Shown one piece after another: positions 1 to 10,364 of a stretch of 64,000 bases of DNA. Under the pieces are notes generated by a model. The model was not told the DNA's origin. It saw nothing but the letters and a program-made list of their open reading frames with translations, and did no database searches. Source of the stretch: Lunularia cruciata (Eukaryota > Streptophyta > Marchantiopsida > Lunulariales > Lunulariaceae); contig OX419755.1 in assembly GCA_948567375.1 (NCBI GenBank), forward strand, positions 73,226,944-73,290,943, written 5' to 3'. Positions within the stretch are counted from its first letter, which is position 1; each line of letters opens with the position of its first letter. The translations under genes were made by a program, and so were the position numbers.

Positions 1-551
1 AAAGTTCCTTCCATGAAGCGCCCTCAGCTCTCCTGCAATAATTTCCTTTCTGTCCAGCCCTCTCTCTCCTGCATAGTCCTTCATTTTCATGAGAAGAAAC
101 ACTTTCTGCCCTGCACTCTCAAGCCCTCTGCTTTCATGCATAAATTTCCTTTTTGTCCATCCCTCTCTCTCTCCTGCAAAGTCCTTCACTCTCTTGAGAA
201 GAAACCTTTCTGCCTTGCACTCTCAAGCCCTAACAGTCCTCCTGCAAAAATTTCCCTTCTGTCCCAGCACTTACTTTCCTACACATGTTCCATTCCTTCG
301 AGAAGAAAATCCTCTCTTGCCCTGTTGTCTCAAGCCCTAACATCTTCCTGCAAAAATTTCCTTTCTCCCAGCCCTCCTTCTCCTACAGAGTCCTTAACTC
401 TCTTGAGAAGAAACCTTTCTGCCCTGCACTCTCAAGCCCTAACAGTCCTCCTACAAAAATTTCCCTTCTGTCCCAGCACTTACTCTCTTGCACATGCTCC
501 ATTCCTTCAAGAAAAAACCATCTCTTGCCCTACTGTCTCAAGTCCTAACAT
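1..551. repeat. CT-rich degenerate tandem repeat
   Basis: The top strand is strongly pyrimidine-rich and built from recurring phrases such as CTCTTGAGAAGAAACCTTTC and CTCAAGCCCTAACA. The clearest repeat is about 209 bp long: the copy starting near 181 recurs from about 390 with few changes, and each unit is itself made of two related halves of roughly 100 bp. Open frames across it are low-complexity and differ from copy to copy, so I do not regard it as coding. It ends abruptly near 551, where a minus-strand gypsy relic begins. It could be a minisatellite or the repetitive part of an LTR or leader cut off at the window edge. Confidence 0.7.
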
Positions 552-1423
552 GTTGTCTAAACTTCTTGAGACCAAAGATCACTACCAACCATTCTCTCTT
601 TGTGACAAAGTAGTTCTTCTCTATTGAGACCATCTACCTACTAGCATAAGCTATTGGATGATCATGCTTATCTTGGTCTAATTGACTAAGAGTGCATCCT
701 ATAGCTACATTAGAAGCATCAGTGTAGAGGATGAAAGGCTTACTCCAATTGGGTTTAGCAAGAGTTGGAGCTATAACAAGGGATTGCTTGAGCTCCTCAA
801 AAGCTTTGAGAGCCTCCTTGTCTTCCAAAATCCTCATGTAATCTATACCTTTCTTCATGTAGATGGTCAATGCATACGCCTTGTTGGAAAATGAGAAGAT
901 GAACCTCCTATAGTACCCAACCATCCCCAAGAATTAGCGTAACTTTTTCAAGCTTGAAGAGAAAGGAAGGTTTGAGATTTTCCTCACCTTCTCAAGATCA
1001 ACTTCTATTCCATCATTGGAGATGATGTGCCCCAAAAGTAGACCTTCACATCCAATATGCACTTCTTTGGGTTGACTGATGCATTTGCCTCATCCAAGCA
1101 TTGCAAGACCTTGATTAGGTGCTCAAAGTGCTCCTCCTTGCTCCCATAGACACAAAAGTCATCAATGAAGTCTCTCACAAATTTCCCAATGAAAGGTTCA
1201 AATACCTTGTTCATGAACCGTTGGAATGTGGCTGGAGCATTGCAAAGCCCAAAAGGCATGACCTTGAAAGTGTAAGTTCCCCAAGGTATGGTGAACATGG
1301 TGAGTTGTTGATGTTATGGTGCAATCTTGATTTGGTTATATCCATTATAACCATCTCCAAAACTATATCTCTCATGACCTACAACCTCCTCCAAGATCTC
1401 ATCAATGAATGGTAATGGGTAGT
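552..1423 (-). pseudogene. TE1-i RT / RNase H fragment
   Basis: Minus-strand translation gives the RT palm with FGLCNAPATFQRFMNK and the catalytic FIDDF at 1005-1298. It continues into the RT connection (GMVGYYRRFIFSF) and the start of RNase H (YTDASNVAIGCTLSQ) at 634-930. Homology to the plus-strand copy near 35.5 kb extends left to about 552, so RNase H is cut short. A frameshift separates the two open segments around 931-1004. At 1423 the frame is interrupted by the 5' LTR of the chromovirus; the same RT continues at 7657. The enzyme would have copied element RNA into DNA. It is dead here. Confidence 0.88.
1419..1423. repeat. Target-site duplication GTAGT, left
   Basis: GTAGT directly precedes the TGTAATACC start of the chromovirus 5' LTR. 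The identical 5 bp follows the 3' LTR at 7657-7661. Five-bp duplications are standard for gypsy integrases. The flanking host sequence is the RT of TE1 copy i, so this insertion is younger than that element. Confidence 0.95.
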
Positions 1424-2157
1424 TGTAATACCAAGAGCTAGCCATATGATCTAGATGTGAAATTTGGTTTGGTAACATCTAGAATGATGTTATACATGAT
1501 GGTCAAAATAGATAAGATAGAAGTATCACCAAAAGAGTACTTCTACTAATAGGGCAGAAACCGAAATAGACTTGAGAACCTTAGAACCAATAGCTAGACA
1601 TATGATTTAAAGGTGAGAATTGGTTTGGTAACATCTGAAAGGAAATTTCACATGATGGACTAAACAGATCAGAAAGAGGTATCACCACAAGGGGACTTCT
1701 TCTAATAGAGTAGGAATCAAAATATGCCTGAAATCTTTGAAGGCAATTTTGGAGGCCTAAATGGATGAATTAGGCCTTGAAAATGTGCCAATTTCCCCCC
1801 GAATGGAGGATAGGTTGGCCTTCCCTCCCACCTACTTTGTCTTGTCAAGAGCTTTCCGATGGTACCTTACGTGATTTTGAGATTCCTATAGGAAGATTCC
1901 CTAAAAGATTCCCTCTGGTCAAAGCTTGTTTGACCAACGAGATAGGACCTAGACCAGATATGTCACCCATCCAAGTAAGTAATCCAAGGGTGGAGCTTGC
2001 TGACATGTCACCTATCTGTGTCCCTAATCCTATGGTGGAGCTTCCTTGGAGGAGATCCTCTTTGTCTATATAATAAAGAGAAGGTGCTCCTTTGGGCATC
2101 GAATGTTTGAGTGTGCAATTTGTGTTTTCTCTCTTCTCTTGTCCTCAAAGTATTACA
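1424..2157 (+). repeat. Chromovirus 5' LTR
   Basis: It begins TGTAATACCAAGAG and ends GTATTACA, an inverted TGTAATA/TATTACA terminus typical of LTRs. It matches 6924-7656 along its whole length. A TATA-like CTATATAATA lies at about 2066-2075, roughly 90 bp before the LTR end, which places the likely transcription start shortly downstream. The primer-binding site follows after one base. Confidence 0.95.
2066..2075 (+). promoter_or_regulatory. TATA box of chromovirus LTR
   Basis: CTATATAATA sits late in the 5' LTR, and the same sequence recurs in the 3' LTR near 7565-7574. Position and sequence fit a pol II TATA element that sets the U3/R border. This is inferred from sequence only. Confidence 0.6.
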
Positions 2158-2158
2158 A

Positions 2159-2170
2159 TGGTATCAGAGC
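2159..2170 (+). other. Primer-binding site, initiator-Met tRNA type
   Basis: TGGTATCAGAGC starts one base after the LTR end. This is the classic plant retrotransposon site complementary to the 3' end of initiator tRNA-Met, where minus-strand DNA synthesis starts. Confidence 0.93.
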
Positions 2171-2297
2171 AAGTGTTTTAGTCCGAGAGAGTGGATCACC
2201 TCTCTTGGAATAACACAAACTATTGAAATTGAGTAATTTGAGGTGGAGAACATAGAGTGATTGCTAGACTTAAGAAGGACTTTAGAGAGCGGATGGG

Positions 2298-3420
2298 ATG
2301 GATGCACCAGGAGGACAATTTCCCGCACCCAACTTTCCATTCTCAAACCCATTCCACATCAAGGTTATGTACATCCAGCGTGAGCAGATGAGGGTATTGC
2401 TAGTTTATCACTTTGGTGTAGAATTCATGGATAGAGTAATGAACTCACCAAACCCGATGATTCTACTTGTGGTGAGATCCTTTACAAAGTCAAATGAAGA
2501 TCCTCAAGAATGATCAAGCCATGCAAGAAGAAGAGCCATCTCAAAACCCAGTACCTACGATTGAAGTACTTGGAGAGGCACCCGTGCCTACAAACCCTAT
2601 CAATGATGAAGCCACATTGCTACTCCGGATGAAGAAGACCTACAACATCGAGCCTTACAAGGGGCATCGTACGATGGGAGTAGTGGAAAATTGGATCTCG
2701 AGAATGAATTGATATTTCAGATTGTTCTCAACAGAGATCATAGAGCATGCTACAGGCATGTTTTCATGTCGGTACTTGAGTGATAAGGCCCTCACATGGT
2801 ATGATGCTTGGGAACGATCCATGTTGGCAGAGAGAAGGGAGGTCACATGGACACCAATGCAAGAAGGATTGCTGAAGAATTTCCAATCGGTGGATTCTAT
2901 GCAGATGGCTCAAACCCGACTACGGGGATTGAGACAAAAGAATAACGTAAAAGAGTATGTGGAGGCATTTTTGGATCTACAAGTCACAATTACCGACATG
3001 AGTCTTGCAGAGGCTCTCAACAATTTCAAATGAGGGTTGAAAGAGCGGATTTGCCAAGAAGTCATGGTGCAAAATCCTCGCACGGTATTTGAAGCCATTG
3101 CTTGTGTGCAAAGAATAGTAGGAGCATTAAGTGGAGGTGAAGGAGTAGTTCCACCTCAACATTATTGGGCAAAAATGCCACACATGGGTGGACCAGTACC
3201 AATAGAATTGGGCAACCTTTGATTCCGGGATTGAGGAGCATGACCGCTTCAAGGAGAGCGGAGATAGCTAGAAGAACAAAGAGATGGAGTCCCACGAGGA
3301 AAAGGAGCTCAAGGAGAATAACACCGTTGTTACAATTGTGGCCGTATTGGGCACATATCTACCAATTGTCGCACTCATTTCTCTAGAGGCCCTCGGCCTT
3401 TGTACAGGTGATCTTTGAAC
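2298..3420 (+). pseudogene. Chromovirus gag (capsid and CCHC knuckle), broken
   Basis: The capsid region is read in one frame from 2494 to 3222 with stops after about codons 72 and 175. It contains the retrotransposon-gag signature LTWYDAWERS followed by VKEYVEAF and a conserved LKERI segment. A nucleocapsid knuckle CYNCGRIGHISTNC is encoded at 3328-3369. The segment 2298-2513 is a separate frame with an ATG and may be the original N-terminus before a frameshift. Gag would package element RNA into cytoplasmic particles. Several stops between 3220 and 3320 make it non-functional. Confidence 0.85.
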
Positions 3421-3579
3421 AACATGGAAAGGCACATTGAAGAGGAGGAGGTAGAAATCACTTTGGAAAACAAAGATTGCCAATAAATGTACCTTGCAGC
3501 CTTATTGGCTCAATAAGGAAGCAAAGAAGCGAGGGGAGGAAGAAGAATAATGCACAAAGATCCTGAAAGGCAACCTCAC

Positions 3580-3965
3580 AATTGATTGTCGTGAATGGAA
3601 TCCTAGAAGGTAATCAAGTGAGAGTATTAATAGATCCGGGAGCAACAGAGAATTTCTTGTCTTGCTCTATTGCAATAAGATTGGGAATGGATCTAGAGAG
3701 AGATGGGAATGAAGAAGTAGAGTAACCTAATGGGCAAACAAAGAGGATTGAATCATTACCTAGATGGGTAACCCTCTTTGTAGGAGAATATCATGAAGCA
3801 ATTGAGTGGCGAGTGATACAATTAGCTCATTATGATGCAATTTTAGGCATGCCATGGATGGAGTAGTACAACCCTATGGTAGATTGGAGGAAAAAAGTAG
3901 TGAGAACCCACCAATGGTCAATCATTGGGGTTAAAGAAAAATCACACAGGTAGAAATTACCTCTA
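3580..3965 (+). pseudogene. Chromovirus protease, broken
   Basis: A retropepsin-like aspartic protease is readable in the frame used by the RT. It shows VNGILEGNQVRVLIDPGAT, with the catalytic Asp codon at 3633-3635, and ends in the typical DAILGMPWME block near 3835-3865. The usual D-S/T-G-A is D-P-G-A here, a change that should inactivate it. Two in-frame stops (after the EEVE segment and after PWME) are visible. It would have cleaved the Gag-Pol polyprotein. Confidence 0.82.
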
Positions 3966-4044
3966 TATATCATAGGGACGGCAACTGTCTGTAAGATCGA
4001 TAGATGATTTATGGGTCTAATAAGAGAAGTTTAGAGTGCACAAC

Positions 4045-4886
4045 TCAATGGACAAATTCCTGAGAAATTGAAAGATGTGGTGGATAAGTTTCAAGATGTC
4101 TTTCCTAGTGATCTACCCTCAGGATTACCACCAAAAAGGTGAGTAGATCACAAAATTGAGACACTCCCGAGGAAGCCACCTCCTTGTAAGGCCCCATATC
4201 GCCTATCACCTCATGAGTTGGAGGAGTGTAAGACTCAAATTGAGGAGATGTTGCAGAAAGGGTTCATCCAACCTAGCATATCACCATATGGGGCCCCTAT
4301 CTTGTTTGTGAAGAAGGATGGTACAATGCGCATGTGCATTGACTATCGGGGTCTCAATCAGCAAACAGTGAAGAACAAATACCCCTTACCTCACATGGAT
4401 GACCTATTTGATCAACTCCATGGAGCGAGATACTTTACCAAACTGGACTTGCAGAGTGGTTATAATCAAATCTGAATTGTAGAGGAGGATGTGTACAAAA
4501 CTGCCTTTCGAACCAAGTATGGCCACTTTGAGTATCTTGTGATGCCTTTTGGCCTCACCAATGCACCTGCCACTTTCATGAGTCTAATGAATGACATAAT
4601 TCATCCATACTTGGATAGGTCTGTTATCATCTTCTTGGATGATATCTTAGTATATAGTAGCATGATGATTGAACACAAACAACATCTACGAGAGGTCCTC
4701 CAGATTCTAAGACAGAATCAATTGTACGCCAAAATCTCAAAGTGTGAGTTTGGCAAGTCTAAAGAAGACTACTTGGGGCATAGAGTAAGTGTAGAGGGCA
4801 TTCAAGTATTGATAGATAAAATAGAGGTCATTCAAAAATGGAGTTCCCAGAAGATTAGACTTAACTTAAGAGCTTCTTGGGGTTGA
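4045..4886 (+). pseudogene. Chromovirus reverse transcriptase, broken
   Basis: Near-complete RT. In order it shows the N-terminal [41 protein letters not shown], the first catalytic Asp in [18 protein letters not shown], and the FLDDILVYS catalytic box near 4630-4660. It then ends with KCEFG and YLGHRVS. One TGA after YNQI (about 4473-4475) and a frameshift near 4870, just before the RNase H, disable it. Protease and RT share a frame, as expected for a Pol polyprotein. Confidence 0.93.
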
Positions 4887-5400
4887 TAAGATTCTATTGT
4901 AGATGTGTCAAGGACTTCTCCAAGGTTGCACAACCTTTAACGGCACTACTTGGCAAGGGGAAGAAGTGGACATGGGGAACTACACAAGAGTTGGCCTTTC
5001 AAGAATTGAAGGCCGCCTTGCTACATGCACCAATCCTGAAGTGGTATGACCCAAAATGTCCAATCAAGTTGGCTATAGATGCATCAGGCGTAGCAATAGG
5101 AGCAGTCCTACAACAAGAGTGGCATGACGGATGGCATCCAATTGCATATTTCTCTCAAAAGTTGTTATTGGCAGAGCGCAACTACCATACCATAGAACGA
5201 GAAGAGCTGACCATCATTCTAGCAACCAAACATTGGAAGCACTATCTGGGCGAGAAGGCATTTGTAGTAGAGACAGACCACAAACCTCTAGTCTACCTCA
5301 AGACGAAGAAGGATCTATCTCATTGCCAAATTTGGTAGGCAGAGTGGTGAAAATGCTTCAACATGACAATCACCTACGTGGAAGGTAAGAAGCAACTTGC
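4877..5400 (+). pseudogene. Chromovirus RT connection and RNase H, broken
   Basis: It begins with the IRFYCRCVKDFSKVAQPLTA connection and continues into RNase H. The first catalytic Asp is in AIDASGVAIGAVLQQ, followed by the NYHTIEREEL segment (active-site Glu) and ETDHKPLVYL (third acidic residue). The frame differs from RT, showing a frameshift at about 4870, and is closed by TAG at 5336-5338, with homologous coding continuing in another frame to about 5400. It would have removed template RNA during cDNA synthesis. Confidence 0.88.
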
Positions 5401-6475
5401 AGATGCATTCACCCGCATGCCAATGGTAAACAACTTGGTGGTAGAGGTTAAGATTAACCCTAAATTCTGGCCAGAGATTTTGGCTGTTACAAAAACTGAT
5501 CCATAGATTATAGAAGTGCAATCATCCAAAGGTGTCACCAGCACCCAAGGACTCACCTTTTGGAATGGCAGATTATGGATCCCAAATGTCCCAAAATTAC
5601 GCACCACCATTCTAGCAGAATGTCATGATTCGGTCAATGCAGCTCATGTCGGAGTGGACAAGACCTTGGATGTAGTCAAGGGCCATTACTATTGGCCCAA
5701 GATGAGCAACGACGTGATGGATTATGTGCATAGCTGCCTACTTTGTCAATAGAACAAAGCTTCTAATCAAGCTCCTGTAGGGCTCCTTCAACCTCTCCAC
5801 ACTCCTACCCAACGTTGGGAACAAGTGAGTATGGATCTCGTCTGTGAATTACCCAAGACCACCTCAAGGTTTGACTCTATTGTGGTCTTTGTAGACCGGC
5901 TTAGTGAAATGATTTATGTACGTACACCCTACCACCAAGGAGGTGACCGCTCCACAACTAGCTCAATTATACTTAGATGCAATCTTTGCTCACCATGGGT
6001 TGTCTAGAGTACTCATCACCGATAGAGGCACCCAATTCACCAGTTTGTTTTGGCGAACACTCTTTGGTTTCTTCATAACCAAGTTGGCCATGTCCACAAC
6101 TTACCACCCACAAACAGATGGCCAAACAGAGCAGGCTAATCGCACAATTGAAGACATGTTACACGGCTTCACCTTAGAAGAGCAAGAGAGGTGGGACACC
6201 CTACTCCCATTGGTGGAATTTGCTTACAAAAATTCAGTGAATGCATCCACCTAGGTCACTCCGTTCTTCCTCATGTATGGTGAGTACCCTTCACACCTTC
6301 TAGCTTGATGAAGATCCGTCCAATGGCTACCAAGGTTGATGCAGTCAACACATTTGTTTCTAGAATCCAACAAGGTGTGGAGAGGGACAAGCACAAATTA
6401 CAGATTGCGCAAAATTGACAAAAGCAGTATGCTGATGCACACCGTAGGCACAAGGAACTCAATGTTGGGGATCAA
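5400..6475 (+). pseudogene. Chromovirus integrase core, broken
   Basis: The zinc-binding N-terminus is at 5516-5752, with the His pair in CHDSVNAAHVG and the Cys pair in CLLC. The DDE core follows: the first Asp in SMDLVCELP (5825 onward), the second in ITDRGTQFTSLFW and the Glu in HPQTDGQTEQANR (5916-6254). Stops at 5750, 6005 and 6252 and two frame changes break it. From 6255 to 6475 the connection to the C-terminal domain is still recognisable. It inserts the cDNA into chromosomes, making 5 bp duplications. Confidence 0.92.
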
Positions 6476-6910
6476 GTGTGGCTATCAACAACCAACCTCA
6501 CATTAGTTGGACCTTGTAAGCTCAGACCTCGTTTTATTGGGCCTTTCTCAATTCTTCGTCGCATCGGCACTGTGGCCTATCACCTTGAGCTACCACCACA
6601 CATGAAGATCCTTCTAGTGTTCCATGTCTCCCTACTATGTAGATGTGCTCCCCGATCAGGCCAGGGTCATTCCACACAAGACATTCGACCTTGTCCGACA
6701 CTCATTGATGGCACAGAGGAATATGAAGTGGAGCGGATTCTCCAAAAACACATGCATGGTACTCGCCATCCACGGGTGGACTATCAAGTACAATGGAAAG
6801 GTTACCCCCTCTTTGAAGTAACCTGGGAGCCCACTGCCAATTTGGCACATGCACCGGTGTTGGTGCAAGCATTTGAGCAACAATTGCACAACGAGGACGT
6901 TGCGTCTTAA
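6476..6910 (+). pseudogene. Chromovirus integrase C-terminus with chromodomain
   Basis: This open segment of 144 codons first shows the GPF module (RPRFIGPFSILRRIG) and then a chromodomain from about 6719 to 6880. The latter has YEVERIL, VDYQVQWKGYP and EVTWEP in order. Chromodomains on integrases read histone marks and direct insertion into heterochromatin. The segment ends in TAA at 6908-6910, immediately before the purine tract, so this is the natural end of Pol. The segment itself has no internal stop, but it is cut off from the broken upstream frames. Confidence 0.93.
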
Positions 6911-6923
6911 AAGGAGAGAGGTC
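6909..6923 (+). other. Polypurine tract of chromovirus
   Basis: AAAAGGAGAGAGGTC lies directly before the 3' LTR. Purine tracts in this position resist RNase H and prime plus-strand DNA synthesis. Confidence 0.85.
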
Positions 6924-7656
6924 TGTAATACCAAGAGCTAGCCATATGATCTAGATGTGAAATTTGGTTTGGTAACATCTAGAATGATGTTATACATGAT
7001 GGTCAAAATAGATAAGATAGAAGTATCACCAAAAGAGTACTTCTACTAATAGGGCAGAAACCGAAATAGACTTGAGAACCTTAGAACCAATAGCTAGACA
7101 TATGATTTAAAGGTGAGAATTGGTTTGGTAACATCTGGAAGGATATTACACATGATGGACTAAACAGATCAGAAAGAGGTATCACCAAAAGAGGACTTCT
7201 ACTAATAAAGTAGGAACCTAAATATGCTTGAAATCTTTGAAGGCAATTTTGGAGGCCTAAATGGATGAATTAGGCCTTGAAAATGTGCACTTTTCCTCCC
7301 AACAAAGGATGGGCTGGCCTTCCCTCCTCCTTGATTTGTCTCATCAAGAGCTTTCCGATGGTACCTTACGTGATTTTGAGATTCCTACTGGAAGATTCCC
7401 TAAAAGATTCCCTCCGGTCAAAGCTTGTTTGACCAACGAGATAGGACCTAGACCAGACATGTCACCCATCTAAGTAAGTAATCCAAGGGTGGAGCTTGCT
7501 GACATGTCACCTATCTGTGTCCCTAATCCTATGGTGGAGCTTCCTTGGAGGAGATCTTCTTTGTCTATATAATAAAGAGAAGGTGCTCCATTGTGCATCA
7601 AATGTCTGAGTGTGCAATTTGTGTTTTCTCTCTTCTCTTGTCCTCGGAGTATTACA
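6924..7656 (+). repeat. Chromovirus 3' LTR
   Basis: TGTAATACC...GTATTACA, 733 bp, is collinear with the 5' LTR. Differences cluster in the middle, where several adjacent substitutions occur around 7285-7340. It is followed by the right target duplication GTAGT at 7657-7661 and then by the RT of TE1 copy i. Confidence 0.95.
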
Positions 7657-8223
7657 GTAGTATTCCTTCTTGGTAATAACATTGAGCTTCTTGTAATCCA
7701 CACATACTCAAAGCTTGCCATTCTTTTTCTTCACAATCATAATTGGAGCCACACATTCTGAATTTTCCACCTCAAAGATAAATCCAACCTCCTTGAGCTT
7801 ATCAATCTCCTCCTTCACAACCAAAGATATTGGTGGGCTGATGCAGTGTTGCTTTTGGCAAACTGGTCTTGCATGTGACTCCACCTCAATCTTGTGCTCC
7901 TCCAAGGTGACTTTCTTTAGATCCTTGTAATTGAAAGCAAACACATGGATGAACTTGCAAAAAATCTCCTCAAATCTCACCTTCCCCTCCTTGGTAACAT
8001 TTGGACCATACTTGAGAGTAGATAACCTCCTTTCTATCTCCTCAAGTGTCAATGGTGATTTATCTGGGTCCTTCAAAACCTTTGGCTTAGGTGCAAAATC
8101 CATAGCACACAAAGGATACACATCTGAATCTGATTCAGATTCATTGTTGTTTGTGGAAGTCTCCTCCTCCATGCTTGTGTCCACAACTGAAGCTCCTTCT
8201 TCAAATCTGATTTCAATAATCAA
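7657..8223 (-). pseudogene. TE1-i RT N-terminus and PR-RT linker
   Basis: The frame 7708-8223, read on the minus strand, starts in an acidic linker (SMEEETSTNNNESESDSD). It continues through LTLEEIERRLSTLKYGP and KFIHVFAFNYKDL, then reaches the RT N-terminus (VKEEIDKLKEVGFI, VKKKNGKL). The following VDYKKLNV motif lies at 7657-7707 just before the chromovirus insertion and RT resumes at 1423. The acidic linker and the LKYGPNVTKE segment are shared by all TE1 copies. It is one exploded RT gene rather than an independent gene. Confidence 0.85.
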
Positions 8224-8271
8224 AAGATGGTGTATCTAAATGTTAAGTGTTTGTGGTGTTAATCATAGGAA

Positions 8272-8857
8272 CTATGAATCTTTGGTTTGATGGCCAATCC
8301 TCAAGTACCCTTTGTGCCATCGATCAATTGTGCGTGTTGCTCTCAACCATGGCCTCCCAAAAAGTAAGTCATAGCTTGAATCCTTCAAGACTTGAAAAGT
8401 CATGAGATTTTCAACTCCCATAACTAAAACTACCACTTTATCTATCACCTCTACTGGTTGAACTTGTTGCTTGTTTGCCATGCTCACCACAAATGTTGAA
8501 GGTCTTGAGGGTATCATACCCAACTTCTTCATCAACCTTTTTGACATGACATTCACTGTTGATCCTCCATCAACCAATGCATCCTTGATGTTGTGACCAT
8601 TTACTCTCACATCAATCTTGGAGGCATATTCACAAGCCTCCCATGGTGTTGGTTTGGCATCTACCACCTCCATTGATATTGGAACTTTTGCCTTCTTCTT
8701 CCTCTTACTCCTTGTAGAACTCAAACCACCTCTAAGATCCTTTCTCAAAGTAGGATTTAAAGCAATCAATTGGCCCACTATGATGTTAGCCTTGTGACTA
8801 CCAACATCCTCCTAGACATTGTAGTTCCATTTTTGCTTTGAGATCAAGAAGTCCTCC
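8272..8857 (-). pseudogene. TE1-i protease and end of gag
   Basis: The 168-codon open segment carries a retropepsin-like domain: IKDALVDGGSTVNVMS with the catalytic Asp followed by Gly-Gly-Ser, then LLFGRPWLRA. Upstream are the basic KRKKKAK stretch and the GQLIALNPTLR segment, which close gag. The protease would process the polyprotein. D-G-G-S, instead of the usual D-S/T-G, is shared by copies i and iii and is therefore likely a family trait. The frame is cut at 8857 by an LTR insertion. Confidence 0.82.
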
Positions 8858-10364
8858 TGTGGTACCCACATTTTTCATTTTGGACGAGTTTTGAAGAAGA
8901 AGTGCCTTGCTGAAACCAAATTGAAACCAAATGGAGAAGAAAATGCTTGCTGCGGAGTGCAAAGACGAGCTGAAGATGTATCGTGAAGAACTGAAGGTAG
9001 AGCACTCTCGAGGATATGAGTCGGAATCAGTAGGAGAAGTTGCGGGGAAGTTGAGAGCCATCTTAAGCACTGAGGCTGAAGGGAGATTGGAGGAAGCCCG
9101 CCTACATGAGTTGAAGTTGCTTGTGCAAGAAACTCGGAAGAGAAAAGCCAAAGATGTGGATATGAACACGTTGCTGATTCGCTTGAGAGAGCATGTAGAT
9201 AGGAAAATGTTAGATGTAGAGAACAATATTAGTCTTAGACTGGATTTAGTCAATTTGGAATTAGAGAAGATTCGGAATAGTGTGACAATGGAGAAGAGAC
9301 CCAATGTTGCAGAAGTAGGAATACAAGTATCATCGGACTTGAGAATTGACACATTAGAGAAGAGTGGGTCAGGAGATAAGAGTGTAGATGGATTACCCAT
9401 GAGCTCAATTGTAGATTGTAGTGTAGAAGTAGTAGAAGTAGTCAAGGACTTGGCGGAATTCACCATACCCGAAGAAGGAGAAGTAGTAGGAAGATCATCG
9501 GGTTTGGAAGCTGATGATGAGATAGACATCGGATCGGTGTAAGTACTAATTTTGAGATAGGAAGAGGCAGATATGAAGAGATAGACTGTCCCTTAGGATC
9601 TGCAGGTAGGAAGAGCTGTTAGGAAGCGATGCCTAGGTAGGCAAGTCTGCCGTTTGCTTTAGTATTTAAGTGGAGCATTCGCAGTATGATGTTATTCAGT
9701 ATTCATATTTTTGAAGATAGATAAAGCGAAGTACTGTTCTTAGTACTCGTCACTTAAGTTTAATTCCGATTGTCAATTTTGTGTTTGTGTTTGTGAGTGT
9801 GTGGAGAATTCCGAAGGGCAAGTCAGTGTGTCTGTGGATGTTGGAATCTACAGCCTTGATCTTCATTCTATGTGTTTGATCCTGAGTGAAGTGCATCGGA
9901 GCAATGCCTTGACAGGTCTGAGACAAATTGTGTTAGTAGTGTGAATAGTGTTGGTAGTATTCTGCATTGGTGAGTGCAGCACAAAGTTGATGTGAAGCAA
10001 TTTTGATTGAGGAAGTTGTGCCTTCAGTGGAGGGGTGGAACACAATTCTGAGGCAAAATCGGTCTTCACAGTGAAGTGCCATCTTTGGGAGAATTTGAAT
10101 CATCACAATCAAGATTTGTTTGGACAGAATTTGCTATGTTGTGATTATATGTGTGTGTGTGTGTATTTGTGACAAGTTGTCAGGATTGTGAGCTTGTTAC
10201 TCTCTTCTGGGTGTAGTTTCTACCTGAGAGATTAAAGAAGCCATCAAGAAGAACTGCCATTGTGACTTTTGACTTTGTATTTGACCAATTCTGGATAGTA
10301 TGTCAACGGGAACAAACTTTACTGACCCGGTTACCACAAAAGTGATATTTGTCGGGTTGTCACA
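8858..10364 (+). repeat. TE2-family LTR, short form (A)
   Basis: It starts TGTGGTACCCACATTTTTC and ends CGGGTTGTCACA, the TG...CA termini of the TE2 LTR family. No target duplication is seen: the left flank is CCTCC and the right TCTTC. About 165 bp of the host gag is missing across the insertion, compared with copy ii at 14.85-15.0 kb. Compared with the 3.8 kb LTR at 51429 it lacks most of the internal reading frame and keeps only the coiled-coil end. TATA-like TATTTAAG lies at 9663-9670. Confidence 0.88.
8931..9542 (+). CDS. C-terminal remnant of the TE2 LTR-encoded coiled-coil ORF
   Basis: An uninterrupted 203-codon frame lies within LTR A. It is rich in Glu, Lys and Leu and predicted by eye to be a coiled coil over residues 1-130 (ARLHELKLLVQETRKRKAKD, LLIRLREHVDRKMLDVE). 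The tail is acidic and ends EADDEIDIGSV. It aligns with the last third of the 857-codon frame at 51842-54415. The first residues MEKKML come from the LTR leader rather than the long ORF, so the start is a by-product of the internal deletion. No known domain is recognised. Whether it is expressed is unknown. Confidence 0.6.
   Translation: MEKKMLAAECKDELKMYREELKVEHSRGYESESVGEVAGKLRAILSTEAEGRLEEARLHELKLLVQETRKRKAKDVDMNTLLIRLREHVDRKMLDVENNISLRLDLVNLELEKIRNSVTMEKRPNVAEVGIQVSSDLRIDTLEKSGSGDKSVDGLPMSSIVDCSVEVVEVVKDLAEFTIPEEGEVVGRSSGLEADDEIDIGSV

Larger units (their letters stand above)
1424..7656 (+). mobile_element. Complete but decayed chromovirus (Ty3/gypsy) with chromodomain
   Basis: This is a full-length element with 734 and 733 bp LTRs (TGTAATACC...GTATTACA), a Met-type primer-binding site, gag with a CCHC knuckle, protease, RT, RNase H, integrase, a C-terminal chromodomain and a polypurine tract. 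It is bounded by the 5 bp duplication GTAGT. The order PR-RT-RH-IN and the GPF/chromodomain end place it among plant chromoviruses. The two LTRs differ at several percent of sites by eye, and every long coding region has stops or frameshifts, so it is an old, immobile copy. It sits inside TE1 copy i. Confidence 0.96.

Noticed and set aside
1-551. CRISPR array or coding sequence in the CT-rich repeats
   Set aside because: Repeats are degenerate, adjacent and lack unique spacers; the open frames are low-complexity and not conserved between units.
8858-10364. Target duplication around LTR A
   Set aside because: Flanks are CCTCC and TCTTC, and part of host gag is missing, so a simple insertion with duplication cannot be shown.
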